Positions 1-20,262 are shown, numbered from the stretch's first letter. The stretch is 64,000 nucleotides of DNA from Tubulanus polymorphus (GCF_964204645.1 NC_134025.1:10669001-10733000); one strand, 5' to 3'. The notes: generated by a model from the letters alone, not told the origin. A program made the numbers and translations.

Positions 1-35
1 TGTATCAATTTCAAGCAGACTTTGATTGAAATACA

Positions 36-7379
<7,344 letters not shown>

Positions 7380-7651
7380 GATGATACTGATTTTTAGACG
7401 GCTTATTTCAGATTCATGTTTTGTGTGTCTGAGGACAGGAAATCTTTGACATTTGCCATCAACAAATGAGATTGCAGTAAATTAAAAATAACGATAATTG
7501 AATAGAACAACTTTCACGATTCGTTGCGAAAAGCGAAAAATAAATCGGCAGTTTTCGAGCCAAAAGAGATAGGATTCATCGCCGAAAATCGATCGAATCG
7601 CGAAAAAACTAGTTTTATCGAATATTCTATTCACTGGGGACATACGATAAA
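7380..7651. promoter_or_regulatory. Divergent promoter of ATE1 and BCKDHB
   Basis: Only 272 bp separate the two start codons, which point away from each other, so both genes must initiate inside or next to this interval. It is rich in CG-containing A-tract words such as GCGAAAA and CGAAAATCGATCG, and no TATA box is evident. Shared control is inference. Confidence 0.7.
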
Positions 7652-10600
7652 ATGGCGGCGCCCATACTGAACGGATTTCGCTCGAAAATTCCATCGAAAG
7701 CGAAAATACTTGCGATTTTGGGATCGCGATCGAAGGACATACGATGCCAGCCGCAGCGATTATCGTCGCATTTCACGTATACGCCCGAATCCCCGATGGA
7801 TTGCGCGGGTAAGTGTGGAAATTTTACTCGATTTCGATATTTGATATAGTTCAAGCTTTTACCGAATGGTGGCGCCACTGGTGTCAGTGCTGAATTTGTT
7901 CAATTTTTACCCAAAGCAAGGCTTTTAATATAGTATAGTAGTATTTATTTTTCATTTGGTTGTTACATTATTACCATGATTGATATCATATAATGTAGGC
8001 CTAGGCTACAGTGAAAAAATGTAACAAGAAAATGTGGGCTACTCAGAGATCACAATTTATTTAGGATCTATCGGCGCCGTGGCACCCCAAAAGAAAAAAA
8101 TTAACATTCATACAAATTTTACACATGCACACTACAAGCACCACACGTATACACACACGCATACTGCATCAGTGAATGCATTCGAACATGGAAATACAAC
8201 ATGGAAGTTCAAAATACGTAATCACGCTAATTTAAGGAATTTTAAATATTTACATTGAAATACTGATAAACTAGTAGAATTACGAATCGGTTTAGGGAAA
8301 GTATTCCAGATGGCAATTTTGTACAATTTTTGGTCTGAAATCAAAGCTCTACTGGATATCCTAGCATACACCAATACGTATTCTCAATGGAAGCACAGGG
8401 GCTTATATTAGACTAGTACCTTAGTTGTCGTTAACCCGTAACAACAACTGGTATTCAGACTATTAGGGCTTGTATAAGCGTTCCTATAAGATGATAATCT
8501 GTTGTTTATCCTGGAGTGTGTCTCTATATATAGACTATATAGTCTATATAAAATGATTATTAGAATTAACTTTAACTACTAGTTATTTTATACATACTAT
8601 AGACACATGATTCACGGATTATCATCTTTACAGCACCTACAACTCAAGCCTGATACAAGCCCCTGTAAATGGATGGTTACTAGACATATGATTTTTTTCA
8701 CCCAGTCTCAGTCTGCCTCCCAGCGCAGTCCTGAGGGCCTGTAGTGGGAGTGAATTGTGATTGAGTCATATATCTCTGGCAATAAGGTTCTCAGTGGAAC
8801 CAGGGAAGTGTAATGATTGCACTTCCCTGGTGGAACTAAGGTTCTCAGTGGAAGGATTTTGAGCCTGAGAGTTGGAGATGCGTTTAGTTTGGATTGTATG
8901 CTTGAGACAAGTATCTGTGCCTCATTATATTGTATTGTACGCAGTATAGTTTGACATTTTGCCCACTTAGTACCAATTCGTTCCAAAAAAAAAAACAAGA
9001 CAATTTTCCATTAAAAAATCTAATGAATGAGAATCTAAAGAATGAGAAGAATTTACATCAAACATTCAACTGTTTTTCACTGAATTGTGTTTTTATTTTC
9101 AGGTGAAACTAGTCGAATGAATTTATTTCAAGCATTGAACAGTGCAATGGATAATGCGTTGGAAACTGATCCGACGGCAGGTGTGTATTTGATCATTGAA
9201 TCCTGCGGTGGAAAATTTTTCATTGATCTATCAAAATTTATCAATTGTCGTCATTGTCATCAATGAATTAGGCTTAGTGCAGATGTTCATGAAAAGACTG
9301 CAGATCTTTTTTTTCTGGGCCGAAACTTAAGCATGAAAAATTAATAAGTTTTTTTTCTGGTGCAACATATTTTCTAGAGATATTAGTTCACTGTCTGTTA
9401 AAGACTTAATGATTTTATTTACACGTCTGAAATACAACTGACACACAGAATAGAATCAATAATTTCTAAATGATATCAATTTTTCAGTCATATTCGGTGA
9501 AGATGTGGCATTTGGTGGTGTGTTCAGATGCACGATTGGACTGAAAGATAAGTACGGTATGTCATAAGTTTATCTTTCCTTTGAAACGTCTTGCAAAACA
9601 CCAACATCGATTATGACATTAAGGACAGAAGCTGCTGAACAACCAAGGCTGCCAACTGTTCCTGATTTTCAGTATTTGTTACTATTTTATAACGAGAAAT
9701 ACTGATTTGATTGGTTTGATGCATACAGAAATATGAAAGATGTTACTGAGGGTTTTACTATTGATCACTGATTAATTTGAACGTTTTCTTTCATGTTTCA
9801 ATGAAATGTTGCTGAAAAAAAATTCAACTTGTCCCTTTTGAACAACCATTGATCAAGAAAATCCGCTACAATCAATTCTATTATAGCTCTCATTTGGGTT
9901 TTGGTGATGACGTCATTCGTACGGTCAGAGGCGGATTTAGGGGGTGGTCTCAGGGGTTCGGACCGCTGTCTATCTTCCCATTGAGATTACCATTTTCGTC
10001 AAGACAGAGATTGCTGAACCCTGCAAATTTGACACTCATCCTCTCGGATGTATTAACTTCAAAAATATCTAAAACTGATGGTGGAACCGCGTGCAACCCC
10101 AATAGAGGCCTTTGACTCCGCTGCTTTATCCGAGAATTGCCCTTTCTTTTCTTCTGGACCCCGGCCTTCAAATATTCCTAGATCTGCCCCTGATGGTATC
10201 CTGTATCCTGTATTTGATCGTTGTAATAACAACATACTTTTCCCCTTAAATACACGTGTATGGAAAGAAACGTTTCGTGCAAATTAATGATTGTATTCAT
10301 TGTAATCATACCCACCTGGTATCATTAGATTAATGAACTAAAGTGTTTTTATATTTTCAAGGCAAGGATCGTGTTTTCAACACACCTCTCAGTGAACAAG
10401 GTATTGTTGGTTTTGGGTGCGGTGTAGCTGTAGCCGGTGCGACGGCTATTGCTGAAATTCAGTTCGCTGATTACATATTTCCGGCATTCGACCAGGTAAA
10501 GCCATTTATAGGCCTACTTCAGTCATCAATCTGCAGCCTGAAACCACCTGCTCAGTCATTCACCATATATGTGAAGTCTTAAAAATTGATTTTCTAAATT

Positions 10601-13600
10601 ATGGCGATAAAATGTGTACAGTTGGTTGGAGTGTGTATTTTCAATGTCCCGGGTGAAGTTCTCGACGTAATTGAAGCCCGGCTGATCAAATATTAGTTGC
10701 ACGGTGGAACTTCTGATCGGTCGGGTTCTCTCTGCAGATATTCTGATTCTTTTCTGACGTGGGATAGTTAAGCAATGTATTTGGAAAGATTCGTAGCAGA
10801 GCCAGGTTATCCTCGTGTAGAATGAGAACATGAAGTACAAGCTTTCGCTACTAATGTAAAGTAGCTTCATCAGCTGAATGGAGAACCTGTGCCATTCATC
10901 TTTATTGCACCGCGATAGATTACTCCTTAGAAAACTCCGAATAAGAGGTCGATTCCTCACCTTATTTTGTCGAAAAAGTACTATGATTTCATTCAAAAAA
11001 AAGAAAGCCTTTTCCGAACAACTGTCAATGGCACTGCACTTCAATTATTTGCTTTGATTAAAAGTTCAAGTGGAAACAATAATGGGTATCGACAAAGTTT
11101 GACTATTCTTTCGATTAAAAAAAAAGTTTCGTTTTGAACTTTCGTCGTATCATCATCCATATCTCGCGATAAACTCGATAAACGAAGGTTTGTTTTAGTG
11201 CTGACGAATGCTAACGTACACGTGATTCGATTTCTCTATGTCTTCTTTCAGATTGTCAATGAGGTCGCAAAATTTCGGTACAGAACCGGTGATCTGTTCG
11301 ACTGCGGGAAACTGACCATACGGGCTCCTTGCGGCGCAGTCGGTCACGGGGCGCTTTACCATTCCCAGAGTCCCGAAGCCCATTTTGCCCACACTCCCGG
11401 CTTAAAGGTAGAATCCGTAAATAGTTACCTTAACTTTATCTCAATGATTTATTCACAAATATCCTCCTTATGCGGTTTATCGGTCTTTGTTTGCAGATCG
11501 TCGTACCTCGAGGTCCGATACAAGCTAAGGGTCTGTTAACTAGCTGCATCCGCGACCCGGACCCGTGCCTTTTCTTCGAACCAAAAGTATTATACCGATC
11601 AGCTGTTGAAGAAGTCCCAGTCGGCGACTATACGATACCATTAGAAAAAGCCGAGATACTTAAAGAAGGTAGATTTCCATTTGATAAGATTAAGAAACAG
11701 TTGTATTTCATTGAACATGTTAATAAGTTGAAGATGCACTATATACACTCTCTCTCTCTCGATCATCATCAGGTGTGAATAAAATGACTCAAACTGGTCT
11801 CTGGAGAGAGTCCTATGTGTCGTGTCTTATGATTTTGATTTGTGATGGAAATTAAGATTCGTTTTTGACCTTTCGAATTCTGTATATACATGTAGTGGGA
11901 TTTAAACTTATTTACCCGATTCCTGACGTCAAAGTGTGGCTATTCTACTGTTATGTTACCCACGGATTTCAATTTGATATTGAAATTCTTGTTCATAACT
12001 TTTCCCCATTTGATTATTGCCATTCGGAAACATGAATCTGCAGCTTATAAAACTTGCTAATCTAAAGAAAATGTTATATTTTTTCTACAAGAACAAGTTA
12101 TTCCAAAATCTTAGAACTGGTTGAATTGAACATGTTATTTCAATCAATGATGATTAGACTCGATGTAATGTTTTTAACGCATATCGTTCTAGGATCGGAT
12201 GTGACTCTTCTCGCTTGGGGTACGCAGGTTCACGTACTGCGCGAAGTGGCCAACATGGCCGAGGAGAAATTGAATATCACTTGTGAAGTTATTGATCTGT
12301 GTACTATTAACCCGTGGGACATCGACACCATTGCACAGGTTAGTTGTGCAAATATGTTTCAGTTTAACCCTTTACAGAATCCTTTTGACAACGCAATCTT
12401 ACGTTTTTATCTTATTACTTGGGACCCATCTTTAGCTCTGCTGTGACCAAAGGGGGCGCCAAATCACTACTAGTCCTACAGTTTTAATCAGATCAACTCC
12501 AAATTTGGTATAAATGTTCTATGGACGAAGGCCTATAAAGTTTCAGAGCCATTTTTTGGATTCGTCCCCCAGGGGCGCCCCTGATCCATAACTGATCCTT
12601 AAACTTGAAACGCTGGCTTATACTGGTAAGCCTTGCACGCACTTATCCCATCTATTCTGCGTTCATAGGTTTCAATCTTGTCAGAATGATTGATATGAAG
12701 AAATATCAAATCTGCTTGAAATGTATGTACCATACCAAGTGGTGCTTATTGGGTTGAGATACCTTAAACATTTCTAGCTGGTGGAAATATACAATCTTTT
12801 CATAAATACGGCCAATGATAATATATCTGGTTTGTTGTCCTATTAGTTGTCGAATTGTATCAGATAGAGCAGTGTATAGGGTGTATTGTAGTGCAAAAAA
12901 TATGAATTATTGCAAAATAGCACTGAATGATAATGATTGAGAGTTTGTCAACAGTTATTGATAGTTAATTTTTTTAGGTTACACAACATATTTGTTTTAA
13001 TGTCAATAGAAGAATTTAATACTTGTATTGGGTTACTCAGTGTGATTGATAGGCTGTTCAGTATGCCAACTGGGTTTTAGGCATTTAACTAATTCTACGT
13101 AATTTCGCTTTTGTTTTCTAGTCTGTCTGTAAAACTGGTCGCCTTTTGATCGCCCACGAAGCCCCGCTTACCGCTGGTTTTGCCGGTGAAATTGCTGCTA
13201 CTATTCAGGTAAGCGTTCATTTCAATGAGCCTGTCAATTGTTTTATGTAGCTATCAATCTGAAACTTGGGCAGCCAGACATTCATTCTTCCAAAGATTGA
13301 CTGTCCAGGCCTCAGATGTGTTCAGAAATTCACCTTATGCATTTCTAATCGAAATGTACTAAAAACACCCAGACATTTTATCAGCGCGGTTGAAAAGTTG
13401 TTTTCAAGAATTCGCATGTCGGAAAGCCATTGTTCTTGTTTGCCTCATTCCACTGAGAAGAAATTGAATGCCCCCGTCTGATGGAGAAATCCGTAGCTCC
13501 TCATTTTTCGGGGAGAGATGTTCAAGCAGGGGTGGATCCAGGGGCCTTGTGAGACTTACTTGAAAGTATATACAATTTTTTGAGTGCCCTTTTTTGTTGT

Positions 13601-15268
13601 GTCGAGAAACAAAAAAATTGGTGCATTTCAGTGCAGTAGTACACTTAATATTGCTTTTTTAGCCCACTTGGGACTTAAGTCCCAGCGGGCTATTGCGTTC
13701 ACTTTTTGTCCGTCGTCCGTCCGTAGACGGAATCCAGTTATTTTGGGAAGTTTTCAAGACGCTTCAAGGTAATGTCTTGATATTTGGTTTATACATGTAT
13801 CTACCCTAGACATATCTTCAGCCCAAAAAGTGGCCCTCTCAGATTCAAGATGGCCGACTGGCAGCCATTGTTGTTCGCCAAAATCAGCACTTTTTACACA
13901 TTTTCGAAGTTTTCGAGGGAAACTTTGAAGACACTTTAAATTGATTACCTTGATCGTTCGTGTATATTTGTATCCCCCAAGGGCCCATCTGCATGAGAAA
14001 AATTGGGTCGATCGGACTCAAGATGGCTGTCCTGTGACCTTATTTGTGCCCAAAAATGTCAATTTTGGCCTGAATTCTGAGTCCTGTAGCTTCCTACTGG
14101 TTTGCCATTTCTCATTGCAATTTATGATGGTTATTCTTTGGAAAGGGATGTTTTATACCTGAGCCAGTTATTTTTGATCGGCTAATTATGATGCAATTGG
14201 CGGCCATCTTGGTATCATCAGTACTCATTCATTGGTGGGAAAAAGTTTTTCCACATTATATTGATACCTAAGCATATTTTGGTACTACAATCAATTGCAA
14301 AGTTGTAGCTCATGACATCGTCTATGATTGTGGTAAGGTTTAAGAACATTAGTTATTCTATATGGTCACCAGAGGGCGTTGAATAGTAGAATAACTTAGT
14401 ATTTCCTTATTAGATTGGTTCCTTATTAGATTGGCATATTTTGCTACCATGATCAATTGCAAAGTTGTAGTTTATGACATGTTCTATGATTGTTGTGAGT
14501 TTCAAGCTCATTGGGTTTTGCATATGGTCACCAGGGGGCGTTGAATAGTAGAATTACTTAGTATTTCAATATTAAATTGGTAACGAGGCATATATTGTTA
14601 TCACAATCAATTACAAAATCGTTGCTGCTGACAGGTTCTATGATTGTGGTGAGTTTGAAGGTCATTGATTTTTGTGTATGGTCACCAGGGGGCGTTGAAT
14701 ATTGAAATTGTTAGATTGTTGAGCATTGGAAACCACTTCCCAAGTGGGCATGGTGTCCCTGGACCCTTAGATGGACATCAAAGTCCCTTTTGGGATATTT
14801 CGGGTCCTGCTATATAGAACTGCTGGGGTCTTTGCTTTGAGGTTCTGTTAGTGGTGACAAAAATATTGTCACCATAGAATTGCATCACCCTAGAACAGCT
14901 GGGGGTAAAAGGTTTTAATAGCTCAGTGGGGAAGTGACCTTTTGCCTTTGTCGACATCAAAGTGCCCTTTAGGGATGTGACAAGATCGTCAAAATAAGCC
15001 CCTGGTTCCCCTCCCCTATCGATACATAGATATAGGCTCCGTTTTATATCGTTAATGCATTGCTGATTTTAAACAGTTAAGATAACTATTACACGATGAA
15101 TGTAAAAAACTATTTCTTCAATTTCAGTCGGAATGCTTCCTGAATTTAGAGGCTCCTATTCAACGAGTGACTGGATACGATACGCCGTTCCCGCATATAT
15201 TCGAACCGTTCTATATTCCGGATAAGTGGAGGTGTTTCGAAGCCGTTAAAAAACTAGTGAACTACTGA
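7652..15268 (+). CDS. BCKDHB: Branched-chain 2-oxoacid dehydrogenase E1 beta subunit, mitochondrial
   Basis: Beta chain of the ThDP-dependent E1 of the mitochondrial branched-chain ketoacid dehydrogenase, which decarboxylates the keto acids of Leu, Ile and Val. Exons: 7652-7808, 9103-9180, 9488-9556, 10362-10495, 11252-11407, 11497-11668, 12193-12338, 13122-13208, 15128-15268. They total 1140 bases, 379 aa (human 392). The first ~35 residues are basic with few acids, as in a mitochondrial presequence. Family blocks are [62 protein letters not shown] and the end [19 protein letters not shown]. One oddity is [11 protein letters not shown], where the family usually has an Arg at the Cys position (TGT). 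Introns 1 and 3 hold hAT-like MITEs, and the 1.9 kb intron 8 holds a 1.1 kb dispersed repeat. Confidence 0.96.
8396..8665. mobile_element. MITE-like element with CAGGGGCTT termini (BCKDHB intron 1)
   Basis: The left end reads CAGGGGCTTATAT and the right end ATACAAGCCCCTG, an inverted pair at the edges of a 270-bp unit. Inside is a second inverted repeat, GTGTCTCTATA against TATAGACACATG. No coding frame is present. The CAGGG ends suggest hAT, but no clear 8-bp target duplication was seen. Confidence 0.5.
9926..10192. mobile_element. hAT-like MITE, GGCGGATTTAG termini (BCKDHB intron 3)
   Basis: A 267-bp unit bounded by CAGAGGCGGATTTAG on the left and CTAGATCTGCCCCTG on the right, which are imperfect inverted copies. 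The interior is non-coding. The terminal theme CAGGGGCGGATCYAG recurs elsewhere in this window. Confidence 0.45.
13662..14770 (+). repeat. Dispersed 1.1 kb repeat (family B), copy 1, in BCKDHB intron 8
   Basis: Starts GCCCACTTGGGACTTAAGT and ends near TCCCAAGTGGGC followed by ATGGTGTCCCTGGACCC, so the edges carry an inverted GCCCACTTGGGA. Three diverged internal units of about 155 bp each contain GGTCACCAGRGGGCGTTGAA (near 14365, 14525 and 14680). The second copy lies inverted at 56318-57579 with four units. The ORFs inside are not conserved protein genes. Confidence 0.75.
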
Positions 15269-16274
15269 TATGTGTTGATGGAACCGCTTGGGAGTGCTGC
15301 CATCTACATTGTGCCAGCTAGAAAACTTTTTGATTTGAAGTGTGTAGGTTTATTAATGTGTGTTTTAGATGAATGAAACTCTTTCCTTTTAAGTCAGTAA
15401 GTTTTGCATTTGGAATTGCAAGGCACCCTTGAATTATGTTGTATGTTGATATGGAAAGCTCAGGAAGCCCTCAGAATGTACAGAATATGATCAGAGTTTT
15501 CCCGCAAGGCACAGGGTGTCGTTCGCATCGGTATTTGCCCCTATTTTAATGTTCTCCTAAAAATAGTTCTCATCCCTGTCAATATCTTAACGCGATAGGC
15601 CAATCAATCATCAATTTTTCACAATGATCGGAGATTGAATCTATAGTCAATTATCAGCGCTCGACGTAACAACTATTCAGCTCGACGATCGGGATCTAGT
15701 TTCGCAGATGTCGTCGATTCGGCTGAATTCAAGTCAAGATTAGTTTGTTTCCGATACTTTAACCTTACGCTTTATTCAAAAACTATGGAACCGGCTGCTG
15801 CTGATCGATTCCAGGTCAGTTCGGTCATAATTTCGATTGCGCCATTTATTTTTTTTCCGCTCAGAAATAGTAGAGCATCGAGCGTTTCAATTATTTATAT
15901 AGTCGCGTCGTTAGTATTGGCTGGTTATTTGCCGTGTGATGACTGAACAAACAGTGCCCTTATCAAGAGTCTCGCACTGTATCCATGTATATGGAACTGG
16001 TGTTTTTTGCAGCTGGTATCGGATGAAATCGTTTGCCTATTGTCATTATGCCGATCATTATCATGACACCCTTTGATATAATGAAACATTTCTAATTGTT
16101 TTTATTTATGCGCTGTATAATTTCTTTATTTGGCAGAAGCGCGTAGGCAATCATGTTTTAAATTCAGTTTCTTCTAAAGCTGTTGAAAATGATTTGATGC
16201 TTTGTACTAGAATTTCATGTGGAATATCATTTAACAGAATACCTAGAATAAAAGTTAGTGAAAAAGACCTCAGA

Positions 16275-16385
16275 GCCCAGTTTCACAAAAAAATTTAACT
16301 CAAATTTTTGGCTTGATCGCGATTGGTTACTTCATGTTTTCAATAAGAGAAACCAATTCACGCTTAACCACGAAACTGGACCCAG
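16275..16385. repeat. Foldback element, CCAGTTTCAC termini
   Basis: Ends GCCCAGTTTCAC and, inverted, GGTCCAGTTTCG, about 111 bp overall. It belongs to a set of small foldbacks with CCAGTTNCACAG ends at 23957, 35950, 41499 and 60073. Confidence 0.4.
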
Positions 16386-18082
16386 GGCCTAGTTTTATCT
16401 TTATTTGACAATGAGTAGAGTTAATTCACGGGTTAGAAGAAATGAACTTGGTTAGAGGAAATAAACTTGTTTATTAAGCCAGTACCCTGAGGTACCTGAA
16501 ATTCTATCACTATAATATTATGTACAGTATGCAATCGATTGAGTGTTCGTGTTTGGATTTATGATTATGAGCTTGTTGTAATATTCGATAAATCATTAAT
16601 CCAAATTCGTCATAACAACAAGATCCCTGATGATCAAAATTGCTGACTGCATCACATTTGTTACATCGTGTTGGGGTAAGACTTGAGCGAATGGCAATTT
16701 CCCATGTTTTACCAACTAACACAATACCAGCTGACTGCGTGTGTTTGAGATTATGCTGTTGTTTATCGCACTCAAAAAAATCAGATAAAGATTAAACGGT
16801 CCATTACGTCGGGAGTGTTCATTGTATTAAATTGTATCTATGCTGTAAGATCACATTTCAATAGTCGAAGCCTTTTCTATATTCCATACATTTCATAACA
16901 GCTGATCATGTATAGTTAACGTTTTGACCACTAGATGTCATCGTTTGTCACGCTGGGCACAGGTGTTCGTCATTCAGGAAAAAGTTGCTTCAGTCAGCAA
17001 TTTTTCGCGACCGTTTATTGAAATATCTTTTGTTTGCTATGCATGAAATGAACGGATAATACGCAATGAAACGGATGACTATTGATTTCCTCTTCACCTT
17101 TGGTTAGATGGCTATTACGGCTATACCCTACGATATATCCTTGTTCTATTCAATTCTGTTAGCACATATGCTGTAATAAATATTCAGTATTTATTTCCAA
17201 ACGTTTTATTACTGTGTCCTGAACTTGTAAGCAGAGATTTTGGGGGCAAAGGTTTAATTTTTCTTGTACACTGTGTGGCTGTTTTTGTTTTGATATTCAG
17301 TCATAATTTAGAGTATAAGAAGTGGGTTAAAAGTTTTTCTTGTCATAATAACATGAATCGCAAGAACTCCTTGTTCCAAGATTTGTATAAGAAGTTTCAA
17401 GTCAAATTTCTGGTCCCAATTAAACTTCTGTTTTTGATATTGATATCCTTAGGTTACTGAAGGATAATATATTTAACTAGATATTCAATAGTTCTGGTAA
17501 AAATTGTATTCATGAGTTTAGCGAATGTGATAAAAAAGAGACTGTCGAGTGATGTATGGCTTAAATAATGATTTTGAATGCCGTGATCTACTGTTGCTGG
17601 ATGTGGGAACCAGCTGTCGTCCAATTAAACCTTACAAAGGCTCCCACCATTTGTAATCCGGTGTTCTGTATTCTGTTCGCGCCCGTGTACATACGATAGA
17701 GAAACAAACGAATAAAAAAAGATTAATGAAAAATATCAAATGTGAATTTGTGTCCTTTAGTTGCATTCATCGAAAACGATTCATCAATGTAATTACTTAT
17801 AGGCAAGTAAGTTTAGTTTATGGCGTTATTAAATATACACACACGTAATTGTGGAGTGGGTGTTTAATATAGGGTATAATCACTACAATAGCAAGTCTGG
17901 AATGATGCCACTTCGACGGAGACTTGTTTTTCCACTGTTAATGTCCTGTGATAACTAGCTTTCTCCAAAAGGTCATCGCGAGGTAATTTGCCTGGCCCCG
18001 TTCTTCACGTTGTTTTTAATATCAATAACAAATAACTAAGCGTAATTGGTTGTGTAGTGAGTTATTGCCAAACGCATCAATT

Positions 18083-18300
18083 CCTCTCCAGGGTTTGTTT
18101 TTGGCTCTTCAGCCGGTGTTGCCATTTACGACCACGAGAGTCTCCATCTGCAACCGAGTGAAATTATCGTTGATATCCGTGCGTCTCTGGCCGAAGTTTT
18201 CCATTGACTGCAAAATCTACGCAGTAATTCAATTGGCGGTAACCGCAGTAATGATGGTACTGGATCACTAGACATGGAACTCATGAATTTCATGTAATAC
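18083..18300 (+). pseudogene. Coding-like island with in-frame TGA, identity unknown
   Basis: On the plus strand one frame reads GSSAGVAIYDHESLHLQ, reaches TGA at 18208-18210, then continues as coding-like codons (SNSIGGNRSNDGTGSL) to TAA. The exact reverse register on the minus strand also reads open, from a good CAG acceptor through MENFGQRRTDINDNFTRLQ to TGA. Codon pattern (RNY) cannot separate the strands because RNY is its own complement. It could be a decayed plus-strand exon or a real minus-strand last exon. No family was recognised. Confidence 0.25.
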
Positions 18301-20039
18301 TAATAAATGCAGTATAATCAGTGAAATGCAATTGTTACCACATTTTGTAGATCAAATCTTTTACTGTGATTTAGAAAACTCAAAGCCTGATACTAGTGAC
18401 CTATTCAATCTTAGTTTACAACCAATAGAATCATTAATCTCTATTCATATATTGTTTATCAAACTTTCTTTGTTCATCAGTGTGATTGGCAAGTATTCAA
18501 ATTTCGTTACGCGATCTTGCACCGAGGTTCAAGGTTCGAAAAGTGTATTTTATTCGAGATTTGGACTCGGAATACCCAATTTATAAACCAGGCGCAAATG
18601 AAGTTTGGGTAACTGGTTGAATACGTCTGAACTTGTGATCCATGCGTGGACAGGAATCTTGGTACAGTAACGCTCGCCTAACTCAGACAAACTGGGACCA
18701 GCAAAATAGGTCCAAGTCCAAGTCAAGGATAGAAAATTACAGGCAGTCAGAAAAAAGGTTTGGATTTCGTCGAAAGTGCCAGTGGCCATGTCCAAGGGGC
18801 TTACTGCACCAAAGAAATCTCCGATTCTTGCAATGAGACACCATGGAAACTGTGACTGCCGGGGAAAATTCATTCTACATGTAGTTCAACACGAATTTCC
18901 ATACAGATCACCTCAGAAAATAACCACAAAAATAGTAGAAAAACGAGTGCGTTTAACAGAAAATAACTTGCTTATCTTTTCTCAACATCGTTCAAAATAC
19001 ATTCTTTTCATCATTTCACAATATAAACACATTGAACAAGAAGCACTTGGTGCCACAAATCTTTTTTTTTTGACAATTTAACCCGAAAAATATTATTCTT
19101 ATTGCAGGCAAGTAAAATACGCCGTATATACGCAATTTTCAAATACGGCGTGAATTAATGTACGAAGAGGCTTAATAATTAAGACAACGAAAAAGGTTCT
19201 GGTGGCTACATGTACATGTCAGTAGTAATTAATACAGTAGTGTCATTTGAAAATTAATCTCATTAGTCTGTGTTTTTTTTCTTATCATTAACTATTATCG
19301 GATACATCATAAGGCAGTTTTTATGATTCTATTTCGACAAGAATATTCCCGTTTAAATCGATTTTATTTCGTAATTTTCTTTGCGTCAACGACAAACTCG
19401 TCTGCGAGTTAATTCCTCGAATTCTTAACGTACTACAACAACGAAATGATCATCAGAAAAAAAAAAGAAGGAAAAGATGCGAATACTAGGCACAGGTTGC
19501 TAGGTTACCCTGATACTTGGCTCTCTCTTTGTATCGAACGTAAACAAGGATAAAATCATTACATATTGGTACACGTTGAACCAGGTAATTTTTATTAGAT
19601 ACACCGCCGGGTAAAAAGATTCAGCTGGTTAATTCGAGAGAGACTTCAATGCTTCGAGCTACAGCTGTATTATTTGCAAACAACATTTCGAAAACCTACA
19701 TTTAGGTAGAGAGCATGGACGTACGATATAGTTTATACGTTCATGGGTTAGAGCAATATTTAAAGCTGGACAACATACTCTCATGATTCATAAGGGAAAA
19801 GGCGAATTTTCGAACCTAGCAACTTGCTTCGACATTTACAATAAACATTATCATTTCGTTATCCTACAGTTCACCCTGGTTAAAAATAATTCTTTTTTTT
19901 GTTTAATACTGCTTTCAGCCTCATCAGGAGGTATTGTTTAAACATCACTGACCCAATGTGCAACACCGGGTTATAAAACGAACTTCAACACGGACAAGTT
20001 CAAAGACATTATTAGTTAATATTCTCAATTCTCTGCAAA

Positions 20040-20262
20040 TACAATATCGTGTAAGGAACTACCGAAGGTGTAAGAATCGATGCTTTTGTCTCGCCTAAAA
20101 GACGCAAGAAAACACACGGCTTTAGTAGAACTTCGCCGCAAGATATGTTTTTTTGCGCATAGGAAAATAAAATGCAGATTACATAAAATCATCAGTCCTG
20201 CTAAAGCTATGCCTCCGGTGAGTACGAGGACCCACGTTACCAGGTGTCCTACAAAAAAGCGG
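20040..20262 (-). other. Candidate exon with a membrane segment, unknown gene
   Basis: After a pyrimidine-rich acceptor (CTTTTTTGTAG) the minus strand is open for about 76 codons. It encodes a hydrophobic run HLVTWVLVLTGGIALAGLM followed by a basic stretch (KKHILRR) and a polar tail ending in TGA. This looks like a last exon with one membrane span. No partner exons were found, and a plausible plus-strand donor (CCG/GTGAGTACG) overlaps it, so it may be chance. Confidence 0.2.

Noticed and set aside
8800-8832. Short hairpin with CCAGGGAAGTG stem
   Set aside because: An 11-bp stem in an intron; no miRNA-like precursor length or flanking structure could be supported.
18550-18873. 107-aa minus ORF, and similar ACAAACTGGGACCAGCAAAA words at 18.7 and 48.6 kb
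   Set aside because: The shared word suggests a decayed pogo/Tigger-like or other repeat, as does CAGTAAAACTTGATTTATCC at 44.5 kb; boundaries could not be defined, so not annotated.
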